Made by a program: the position numbers and the translations under genes
Source: Sipunculus nudus
Lineage: Eukaryota; Annelida; Sipuncula; Golfingiida; Sipunculidae
Assembly: GCA_026874595.1 (NCBI GenBank)
Contig: CM049322.1
Location: 31,251,340-31,315,339, forward strand
DNA: 64,000 bases
Direction: 5' to 3'
The notes under the pieces: generated by a model
The model's input: only the letters and a program-made list of their open reading frames with translations
Told to the model about the DNA's origin: nothing
The model's database searches: none
Shown here: piece after piece, positions 44,870 to 54,719 of the stretch
Position numbering within the stretch: the stretch's first letter is position 1
Layout: the number at the start of each line of letters is the position of its first letter

Positions 44870-47700
44870 TTTTTGATGACCTTGACCTTTAATCCTATAC
44901 TAATAATATACATTACACTTCCAGAAATCGTTCCGATATACAATCTATGTAACCTACAAAGTGATTCCTGTTAAACTGTGCTCTATAAAATAGTCATTGT
45001 AAGACGAAAAAAACCTGCACGCAGCCGAAATTGAGGACTACTGAAAAACAGACAGACATACTGACAAAGTGACACATCCAAGATAACAGATGAATAGAAC
45101 AGCTTATTAAGGAGGTCAAGAGGATCAAAATGAGCTATAGTTTATGTAGGTAAGGTTTATAGTTTACAACCGATAAAACCAAAAATGAAATGTTTAGGTG
45201 TTTCAAGTGCAGCGCCCCTTTACGGCTATTTTCGAAAATTGAAAAATTGCTTTCGAGATATTAGTATAAGATATAAGATGTACCAGTTACAATAGGGTTC
45301 CTGCAAATCTGTGGCCTGTAGAATGCTAATTGTGAATCGAAATTAAAATTTGATGACCTTGACCTTTGCCCTATATTGCCCCCCCTAAAAAAAATAGGCT
45401 TCCCTAACTGTTGATGGCCTACCAGCTTTGTAAGTTTGAAATCGATTGCTGCGAAATTGTGGCCTGTAGTGAGGGGACAGGCAAACAGAAAAACAAACAT
45501 ACGGAACTGACAAACATGCTTGCCGAAATCTTTGATTCCGGCAAGCAACAAAGTAGACAAAAATAGACCTCCCTAGCTTTAAAAATGACAAAGTTAGAAA
45601 TTTTGGTTAACCATTTTCAAATTTGATGATTTTTCACCAAAATGTGTTACCATGGTAACAAAATGAGACAGTTTGCCTCAAGAGGAGAAGACATTCAATT
45701 ACGAACAAAATGAGCTACACTTTATATGGCTACGATCATTCTTGACAAAGATATGAAGAAAAAAGCCATTTTAGGGGTTTCGATCACCCTCTCTTGACCC
45801 TTGACCCATTATGACTAAAAACAATAGGCTTCTATTGGGGATGATTATATACTATCTATATGTTTGAAAGCAATGGCTGTGAAATTGTGGCCTCCTGAGT
45901 GGTGACAAACAAACAAACTGACTAGACCGTAGGTCGAGCGCTTGCCGGAAGTTGAAAGAGAAAGAGAGACGAACAGAAAGGTGAACATATTTAAATGTTC
46001 AAATTACTATAACATATTTCGGAGGAATTAAAAAAAATGGTTAAATAGCAAAATTGATCAGAACAGACAGACGGATGGACGTGCAGAAAGGTTAAGGCCA
46101 GATTGTTTTTTATATTATGAAGACTGGACAGGCGAGGAAAATGAGCTACTGTGTATGTGGACGCGACCATGTATGACCAAATATTGAAGAAAATAAGACA
46201 TCGGGCCATGTTTATGACCTTGACATTTGACCTTTGACCAATCTTGACAAATCAAATAAGTATGATGGGATAAAACATATTTCCCAACAGTATAAGTTTC
46301 AAAGTGATTGCAGGAATATGAGGCCTTTGTCAGAGATAGGAATATCCGAATATTTCCAACTTCAACAAGTTTTACCCTAAATAAGGTCAACATAATGACG
46401 TCAGAATATGGCTAAGTTTCCACAGGAATAATGCCATTGTTTCTCATTTCAGATCCAGCAATCGGAATTATAATATAATTTATTGCTTTGCAGATAGGGC
46501 ACAGTGATGACATGTTGTAGTGTTTACAGTGCAGCGCCCCCTGTTGTTCATATACGAGAAATGAGAAATTTATTTTTAGATATTAATGTAAATCATTAAG
46601 TATATTAGTTATAATGATTGCTGCAAATTGTGGAATGTAGGGCGTCATTAAGTGATATATCGGAATAAACTAGAGCAGCGCTCCCTCGTGGTTAGTTCGC
46701 AAAACTTGAATATAATCTTGTAGCACTAACTAAACTCTATGCAAGATGCAAGAAACTAGACTTCTCCAACTTTGAAAATGGCAAAGTTACAAAAGCTAAG
46801 GTCACAATACCAAGAATTTCATTCTAAAATAGGTCACCATGATAACCACAGGATGTGGCCAAGAATACACAATTACAACCTATTGACCCTAGTTTCAGGT
46901 GCAGTAATAAAAGTTGTGGCATTGTTTATAAATTTGAAGCAATGGGACAAAAATAATTTTTTGAAGTGGTCCATGTGCAATGTCCCCTGGTGGCTATATT
47001 AAAAAAAATGAAAAATGTGTTTTGAGATATTACTGTTGGGGACCTGGACAGTCGAGTGGTAAAACTCTCGGCTGTCTCCGCTGGCGACCCGGGTTCGATC
47101 CACTCGTAGCTATGAGAGTAAGTTGTAGTTGCCCGTCTAAGGCCAGTGGTTTTCTCCGGGTGTTCCGGTTTCTTCCACCTCTACAGTCAACCGAATGCCA
47201 CAACCTGAGCCATGGAGAGTGCCGCAATGAATTATTATAACTATTTGCCCAATCAATGTAAAATGTAAATTATATTTTTTATATTTACTGTATAACATAT
47301 TATGTATAAGTTTTGAAGCGATTTCTTTAAAAATTTGGGTCTCGAGCGCCTAATTTTTAAAATCTCGGAAAACACTCGTGCAGAGCCCCCTGCTGGCCAT
47401 TTCCGAAAACTTTAAATAAAATCATGTGACACCAATTAAACTCTACATGATATAGAAAACTAGAACTCTAAAGCTATAAAAATGACCAAGTTAAAAAATA
47501 AGGTTAAAATTTGAAAATTTCCCTAAAATGCGTAACCATGGTAACGACAAAATGAGGCTGTTATGCATCAGAGTGAAATGCCATTTAATGACAATAAAAT
47601 GAGCTACGACAATTCTTGACAAAGACATGAAGAAAAAGCCATTTTAGGGGTCTTGATGACCTTTGACCAATGATGACCAAAACGTCATCGGCGTGCCCAC
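44870..47700 (+). repeat. Non-coding repeat family block B (CTCF-like and RFX-like motifs)
   Basis: Same ordered words as block A at 30.1-33.1 kb: GTTACCATGGTAAC (45646), AAATGAGCTACA, TTCTTGACAAAGATATGAAG, ACAATAGGCTTCTATTGGGG, GTGCAGCGCCCCCTGTTG (46.53 kb), GTCCCCTGGTGGCTATATT (46.98 kb) and GAGCCCCCTGCTGGCCATTT (47.38 kb). The orientation is the same as block A. A SINE interrupts it at 47036-47260. No coding potential is seen. Confidence 0.65.
47036..47260 (+). mobile_element. tRNA-headed SINE, family 2, copy 2
   Basis: CAGTCGAGTGGTAAAACTCT (box-A-like) and CGACCCGGGTTCGATCC (intact box B) form the head. The body has GTGGTTTTCTCCGGGTGTTC then CGGTTTCTTCCACC, a word widely seen in metazoan SINE bodies. 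It is better preserved than the copy at 26797. Confidence 0.7.
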
Positions 47701-48006
47701 CACTGATGACGGATGTAGGTCCGGCCATTCATGTTAAACTGGAATTTTTGACACGTGGAGAGAAATCACAGTTGAAATGCCTGAATAGACAGGGGTAGGG
47801 ATACAGGCATTACCTGAGGTAATGCGTCTACGTGGAGCAATAAACAAAGCCTAGGCAGATATTGAGAGAAAGATATGCAGCGTGAAGTAATATTTGGCTT
47901 GGCATAGGGCACATAAAAAATAATTTCTGTCGGCATATGTATACCCTTCTTTGTTCTTATTTCTTTTTATACCTATTCATACAGTACAACATATGTATAT
48001 ATAATG

Positions 48007-48008
<2 letters not shown>

Positions 48009-48039
<31 letters not shown>
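48009..48039. repeat. (TA)n microsatellite
   Basis: About 15 TA units. Confidence 0.95.
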
Positions 48040-48040
<1 letters not shown>

Positions 48041-48229
48041 TGATAAATAAATCTACATAATTGGATAAAAGCTGGATATACGTGTAGGATTTCTGTAGGT
48101 GATACAAAATTAGGATTAACCTTCGTATTTAATTTACCATTTGCACTCTAATATTTTTATTTTAATCATATTTATTATAATGCTTTGATGTTTTAATGAC
48201 TGCGTTGAGGTCAACATAAAACCTGTCCT

Positions 48230-49115
48230 TAGCTTCTGCCGAGGATGTCAATGTTGGTGCGTAGGCAGTAATTAGGTGGACTTGTCTAACTCAGGAGCGA
48301 AGTTGAAAGGATAGGATTCTCTCAGATCCGCCACCGAAGTTATCTACCACCTAACCAGGTCAGACGGGAAACTGTTCAACTTCTCAAGGCTAAGAGCAAA
48401 GTTCAAGTGAAGTGTGTGCGGGAACACCTCGACACAGACGATGCAGCAGGCACAACCCACTCTGCTGAAGACCTGCAGAAGCTCTATCCCAATTTAACGC
48501 AGCCTCTCTGGCATTTGTACTCAAGATCAGCCTGAAGAAAACGCAAGCGATGGGGCAGGATGTTGACACTCCACAGGACATCAGAATCTCAGATCACAAG
48601 CTCGAAGTCGTGCCCGACTTCATCTACCTCGGCTCAATGCTGTCATGAAAAGAGCAGATATCCCCGGCATGTACGTCATACTCAAACAAAGACGCATGCG
48701 TTGGCACGGACACATCGTAAGAATTGACGAAGGTAGCATCCCCAAGGATCTACTGAAGAAGTACAGGGAGCACGCCCAACAAGTAGACCCCAACTCCGCT
48801 ACAAAGATGTCTGTAAGAGAGACCTGAGTATCACGGGCATCGCACTGACCAACTGAGAGGGCAGGGCCTCAGAACGAACAACCTGGAGGCAGACAATACA
48901 CAGAGCCCTCACCAAGTTCAAAGAGACTCTAACTCAGCAATCCCCAGTCAAGAGGAAAAAGAGGAAAGCCAGAAGTCAAACCGACAAAACAGCATCAGAG
49001 TTCTTGTGCACTCGCTGTGGAAGAGACTGCCACTGACCAGCCATACAAGACGCTGTAGCAGAATGTCCAACCAGGACACAGCTCCTTAGTCTTCCGAAAA
49101 TGAAGGATGCTTTCA
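48230..49115 (+). pseudogene. RTE-like LINE relic with internal deletion
   Basis: Order on the plus strand: TDDAAGTTHSAEDLQKL (about 48.44-48.49 kb, the catalytic palm, in which the usual FADD-type box reads TDD); KKTQAMGQDVDTPQDIRISD (48.54-48.6 kb) and HKLEVVPDFIYLGSMLS; then directly ADIPGMYVILKQRRMRWHGH and IVRIDEGSIPKDLL (48.65-48.76 kb). About 100 residues normally between these blocks are missing, a clean internal deletion. The end (48.8-49.05 kb) keeps KDVCKRDL and a CTRCGRDCH zinc-finger-like stretch whose distal part is lost. These blocks are typical of RTE-type ORF2. Frameshifts and stops abolish function. Confidence 0.75.
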
Positions 49116-49608
49116 ATACAATTATTACATATAAATATGTTATTTATGTTATATATGTTATGTTATATGTCATATATAAAAGGTGATATGATAAGCAATT
49201 CACTATATTTAAGTTAACTTAAATTAGTGGTAAAACCCAACTAAACATATTTATATCAAAGGTACCAATTATTTATCAAACATTAATGTAAATCCCTCCT
49301 AAGCCAATGACGAGAACACTGGGAATCAGTTCAATAAAAGTTCTTCATAAGTATTGACTATTTCTGCAAATGACTAAAAATTCAAATACACTTTTATATT
49401 GAACCTGCGAACATTTTGATGCAACAAGATTTAGCCATAGTAAGTCATATTTTATACAACAGAATGAACCCCAGGTGGACTACTACAGGATCAGTGAGCC
49501 CTTCAAACACAACATGTAAATATCATAGTCCGTGCATTGTATGAAAATGGAACCTCCTGTTGTTTGAGTTAAGCCCTGAGAAAATGCCATAATTGATGTC
49601 TGCCAAAA

Positions 49609-51307
49609 TTATATTAAAATATATTTACAGAACTTGGTATGTACACTTTCAATATTGTCACATGTTTCAAAACCCCATAGTTCACTACCATAGCACAGAA
49701 TTGGAAGGACCATCCTATCAAAAAGAAAGAAGGATTTACAAATAGATAGTTGCTTGTATTTTGAGATAAATTGTTTGATTATTATTAAAGCTTTGTTTGC
49801 TAGACAAATTAGATTCTGCTTCATTTTGGACCAATTTAGTAAGCTTGTAAATGTGCCTCCCAGGTATTTATAATTATTGACAACCTCTAAGCGTTTACCT
49901 TTATAAAACCATTTTTCATATTTTCATAAGTTCCCCCATTTCTAAACACAACTATTTTAGATTTTTCGACATTGACTTTCATTCCATAATTATTACAAAA
50001 TACTTCTAATTTATTAATCTTGGATTGTAATCTGCCTGATGTGTCTGCAAAGCAGACCACATCATCAGCAAACATAACCATTAAAAGATAAGATGATTCT
50101 GGACCTATATTTATACTGTCTTCCTCAGAATGTATAGTATAATAAAATTCATTCATAAAAAAAGTAAAAAGTAAAGGACTGATGATACATCCTTGTATTG
50201 TGCCAACGTTGCATTTAAAATAACTAAATATTCCTTCATTTGTTAAGTCACAAGACTGTAATTTTGAGTACATTGACTTGCGGATATTAAATATTTTTCC
50301 TCTAATGCCATATTTATGAAGTATATAGAACAATAAGTCATTTTGAATACAGTCAAACGCCTTCGAAAAATCTATAAAATCGTCCTTTTTTCCCTGATAA
50401 ATATATTTCAATAAGTGCCATGAGGGTGTACATATTATCAATTGTGCTATATTTTCTTCTATATCCAGCTTGCTCTTCTATGAATTTATTGTGTTTTTCT
50501 GCCCAGGGAATTAATCTCTCGTTAAGAACTTTAGTAAATAATTTACCTGTAGTATTTAAAAGCGAGATACCTCTATAATTATTTCGGTCTAAAGAAGAGC
50601 CCTTCTTGTGTAATGGGAACAAAATTGCTTTGGACCATTCAGTTGGGAAATGACCAGAAGTAAAACCTTTATGAAATATCTTTTCTAATACCGGACTTAA
50701 AACTGCTGTGTTGTCTTTCAAAAGTTTTACTGATATACCATCTGGTCCAGGTGTCTTGCCATTTTTGCATAGGTTTTAACTGTTTCACTATTTCTTCTAT
50801 ACTTATATAAAAATTCATTTCATCATCCATATTTATATTGGAGGCATCTTCATTAAACTGATATTTATTTATATGATTCTTAAATCCTTGATTTACAGGG
50901 TTCATATTATCATTCAATAGTTTTTCAAAATAGATTAACCGCTCCTCCCCAGAAGCATTATTTTTAATCTGTGTCCTTTATACAGATTTAATCTTTCTGA
51001 AAATTTCATTTATAGTGTTGCATGCCATTAATTCAGTTACAGTTGAATTTGCTTTTTCTTTCTTTGACTTTTTACACAAGATTTTAAATTCTGATTTTAA
51101 CTGTTTATAATTTTCAAGGTCTGTCATATTATCTGTTTGTCTATATTCATTTAATGCATTGTATTTTCTCCTCTTTAATTCTGTACACTCCTGATTCCAC
51201 CATATTGGTTGGTCTTTTACTGATACACTAGGCTTTACAGTTTTAATGTATGTTTTATTTTCTATATATAGTATCAAATTTCTCAGTTCTTCTGTGCCTT
51301 TTTCCAA
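49609..51307 (-). pseudogene. LINE ORF2 reverse transcriptase
   Basis: In order: a connector (51307-50978, basic, with QPIWWNQECTELKRRKYNAL); LKPMQKW then GKTPGPDGISVKLLK in a shifted frame (about 50.7-50.77 kb); AILFPLHKKGSSLDRNNYRG and ISLLNTTGKLFTKVLNERLI (50721-50353); DFIDFSKAFDCIQNDLLFYI (first catalytic Asp); VGTIQGCIISPLLFTFFMNE; MVMFADDVVCFADTS (catalytic FADD box, about 50.06 kb); and KVNVEKSKIVVFRNGG (50441-49887). A further frameshift near 49.89 kb leads to YKYLGG-type thumb and SELWGFETCDNIESVHTKFC (49824-49609). All catalytic aspartates remain; only frame breaks disable it. Confidence 0.85.
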
Positions 51308-51439
51308 ATCAAGTTGTATTATCCTCTCTATCTTATGAGTTATCGTTAAAACTTCTACATCATTAAAGGGATCATAATTAATATTATGCTTTCTTTCTTA
51401 TATTGTGTTATTGTTTTATACTGATTCGATACTGTGTTT

Positions 51440-52825
51440 TGTGTTATTGCTTTACTAATAAGAAGGTTGGTTGTCACCGGAAAATGATCGGACAAATCCA
51501 TATTTAGAACCTCAAAGGAACATAAACAAATATAGCAGAGCTTACAATAATATAGTCTATTTGAGAAACACCTCTTGTCAACAAGTAGGTCAATGCCCCT
51601 TCTAAATCAGGCTGAAGTCTTCCATTTAAAGTATGAATATTTAGACTAATAAACATTTGCTGTAGTGTATTCCCCCATTTGTTTACAACACTGTCTTTTG
51701 AATTTCTATAAATTTTAAAGTAGTCTTTATCACAATCCTCTATTTCAATATCACTAAATACATTCTGTAATAAATAATCCTGTAGATTACCCATCCTTGC
51801 ATTAAAATCTCCCAAGATAATGAAATGTATATCACCATGTGTTGTTAACAGTTCAATTAATATATTTTCAATTCTGGTTATACCATTTTTATCTTCAAAT
51901 TGATTGTAAATAACAGAATATTCAGGTGCAACGTATGTAGCTACTATAACAATATCTTTATCAAATCCTAGATTAAGACCATTTAACATAACAATGACAG
52001 TATCCACATACTTGGTTATAACTTGCTTAAAAAATGTCTGTAATATCTTCTTTAAATAAAGAAGAACCTCTCCCCCTTTAACATTTGAGCGTATACTGGA
52101 GTATTCAGTGTAGCCCAACATATCATCAATATAATCATCTGTAATCTTTGCCCAAGTTTCATTTAGAGCATTAATATCATATTGAGTAACAAGTTTCTTA
52201 AAGACTATATCTTGTTTGACAGTTTTGAAACCATTATTATTCCAAGAGATAACCTTTAAAACATAATTAAAGTGTGTAGCAGTTTTATTAAGTATCTTAC
52301 ACTCACCTGATTTATCCAAATTGTTAGTCGTTGTGCAGTGCTTAATCAAATTGTGTGCATCTAAGTGCAAAGAGGAAGAAACTGAATAAAGAAATTGAAA
52401 AATATTATTATCTGTGATATTATCTGTGATATTTTCATCAACTGTGTTTACATCCACATTTAATGTTAAGGGTCTAGCTGAATGATGTACCTCAATATCT
52501 ACATTGCTATCTTCTGAAGAATATAACAAGATTGCTTGTTAAATATTTTACAGATATGACTTTTATCATTTTTACCCAATTGCATTACATCATCAGAATC
52601 TTCATTTAATATGTAACATTCAGATTCATTTGATATATCACAAACATTATTATACATAATACATTTATCATTATGTTCACAGGTGGAGCATAATGAAGTG
52701 TGGTCATTGTATGAAGTCTTTTGAATTGTCTCTATTTTTTGTTTATCATTACAAGAAATGAGATATAGTGACATACATTGAGGGTAACAAGAAGATTTTT
52801 GTTGGTTTACAGAATAATCAATCAC
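51440..52825 (-). pseudogene. LINE ORF2 N-terminus and APE endonuclease
   Basis: The longest frame (52529-51504, 341 codons) holds the endonuclease: VISWNNNGFKTVKQ (metal-binding Asn region), NALNETWAKITDDY (catalytic Glu in 'ETW'), VKGGEVLLYLKK, VIVATYVAPEYSVIYN, HFIILGDFNARMGNLQDY ('GDFNARxG') and SQIDYIIVSS. The final block MDLSDHFPVTTN ('SDHxPV', catalytic His) lies in the next frame at about 51.45-51.49 kb, so a single frameshift near 51.5 kb splits the domain. An N-terminal extension (52825-52499) is Cys-, Asn- and Asp-rich with no recognised domain. Confidence 0.8.
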
Positions 52826-53076
52826 ATGAGGGTTATATTCGCGTAAGTCTTGACCCTGGCCCCACCCTTATTCATTACTACTATTGGCTAATATATCAAG
52901 TCCTACAGTTGGGGTAGATTCACGGTTCACATTCCTTGTTTTGATGCATTTAACAGCATTATTTTCAGCATCCCATACATACACTTTTTCTCTATGATAA
53001 GTTTGTCATATCTAAGCTGGGCTCTCAAATCATTATCCCCTGCTTCGTGTAATTTAGGTTTAAGGCATCTCCTGGC

Positions 53077-53849
53077 TTAGCTGTCACGTTGAGAAAAGTC
53101 CTCCTGTACAAACACTTGAGAGTTGGACTTTTTCAGTTCTTTGTATGCCAGACTCAAAACCCTCTCCTTGTCTTTGTAGCTGCCATATTTGATAATTATC
53201 GGACGAGGTCTATCAGGGGCATGCCAGGGAAGTCGATTACCTCTTTCTACCTTTCCTGAAGATTCATATCTTCCTTTATTACTTTTTTCTAATTTTAGTT
53301 TCACACTCTGATCATGATTCTGGACCATTCTCCTCTGGTATACCGAAAAATAACAAATTGTCCCTCTCTAATCTCAGTCTGGAGTCTTGTCATTTGAGCA
53401 TGCAAGTCTTTTACTACATCAAATAGATTGTCATCATTAATTTCAGGCATTTCATCTTGTTCAGGATGAATATTTCCAGAGCTTGAAGGGGCTTTTGCTG
53501 TTTTTTTAGGGTTTGCGTCGGCCTTTCGGTTCTCGAAGGGTGTTGCGCTCGGTTTTAATTCAGACTGTACCCTATTATGGCTCACCTGCCCGGTGTCCTG
53601 GACATTACCGCTGCTGTCTCTGTCCAACCTGTCTTGGCGAGAGCTCCTTAGGACCCGGACATGAGACAACAGTGTTGGCTGGTCTTCACCCAGGTTGGAG
53701 CTGACGTTCTTCCCCGTCTTCGGCGGCTGGCCGGGGTTTCGCTCCACATCCCCTGCTTGTACCAGCAGCACCGCAACACAAGTGGCCAGCCGCAAGGTCA
53801 AGGCCACTCCTGTCAATGCTATGGTCGGCACTCTGAATTTTTCCTTCAA
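53077..53849 (-). pseudogene. LINE ORF1 (2A-like motif, coiled coil, RRM-like region)
   Basis: ORF1 proteins are RNA-binding chaperones of the LINE particle. The start MKEKFRVPTIALTG is followed by a hydrophobic stretch (LATCVAVLLV) and a 2A-like motif at residues 33-41. Next come a Ser/Pro/Lys-rich linker and a charged helix DDNLFDVVKDLHAQMTRLQT (coiled-coil-like). Just after it the true frame changes: ERDNLLFFGIPEENGPES (about 53.33-53.37 kb) lies in another frame. The C-terminal frame 53328-53077 has DRPRPIIIKYGSYKDKERVL and VQEDFSQRD, the RRM/C-terminal block of LINE ORF1. A second frame change lies between these parts. Confidence 0.75.
53727..53753 (-). other. 2A-like ribosome-skipping motif, last residue altered
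   Basis: Nine codons give GDVERNPGQ directly after a hydrophobic run. The family consensus is D-V/I-E-x-N-P-G-P, where the chain breaks between the last G and P. Here the final Pro is Gln (CAG) and two prolines follow (QPPK). The other positions are all conserved. 2A-like sequences at this place are known in some APE-type LINEs of invertebrates. With the last Pro replaced, skipping is expected to be lost or weak (inference). Confidence 0.8.
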
Positions 53850-54719
53850 CTTTGGCTGAAGAAAGCAGCCTATCCGCGCTCTCCATATTTCAGTGCCTAC
53901 CCCTATTTGGTAGTATGGGATAATATTATTAAGCTAATGCCACGTGAGGTCTCAAATCAGTGTCCATACATAAACTCTTTTTAGCTATATAGCAAACTGA
54001 TTGACGACTAAAAATGAAAATAGTGCTTTTAATAAATGGAAAAGAGATACGGCTGCAGATATTTACGTATTTGAAGAAAAACAATCTATGAAAAGCTTAT
54101 AAAGCTACTATAAGGTGATGGACGCATTGGCCTCTAGACAGGGCAGACGCCCATGTTGACCAGAAATACATCTGGCAGTGATACAGGCTCCAGGCTTTTA
54201 AAAGAATTGTATGAGGATCATGCAAATCTTGACCACTTCAGTGCCACACAGATGGACCCTGTGCAGAGAGGAAGGGTCAGAGGTCAAGCCAAAATGAGGA
54301 CGCAGCAGTTCACATGTGACCCGAAAATAATTCCAAATTTTTTAAATTTACTTTCGATGGAGTTCTCCGGAAACATATGGACAGGCGGCCGTATGACGAA
54401 AACATAGTAGCCGCAAAACTCTGTTTTGGCGCATACACTTAATCATATGATCAGCACCAAGTTCTATTACCTATCTCTATCAGATAACTTAGTCATGGTA
54501 CTTAAAAGGCAATCCATCAAAGAGCTAAGAGGACACTTTGTGAGTCCATGCGGAAGTACTGGGTTAAGAGAGGGTGAAATTTAGCAAAGCTAGTTATCAG
54601 AAACTGTATCGTCTAACAAAAACTGAGAAACAGCCACATACCACATTGAAACGGATATCGTTCACCAGAGAGAATAAAGGTGTTATCTCCATCTTTCTCT
54701 ACCACTGTTTTTTATATTT

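Larger units (their letters stand above)
49560..53849 (-). mobile_element. Non-LTR retrotransposon (LINE) with 2A-like ORF1, minus strand
   Basis: About 4.3 kb of a two-ORF LINE: ORF1 at 53849-53077, ORF2 endonuclease at 52.8-51.44 kb and reverse transcriptase at 51.3-49.6 kb. The gene order, the APE endonuclease and the lack of LTRs define the class. ORF1 style and reverse-transcriptase motifs place it broadly in the CR1/L2/Crack-like group; the clade is not resolved by eye. At least five frameshifts are needed to follow the proteins, so the copy is dead. The 5' end is near 53.85-53.9 kb. The 3' end is not sharp; no clear tail was found at 49.3-49.6 kb. Confidence 0.85.

Noticed and set aside
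53513-53984. Plus-strand frames opposite LINE ORF1
   Set aside because: They are antisense shadows of the GC-richer ORF1 start.
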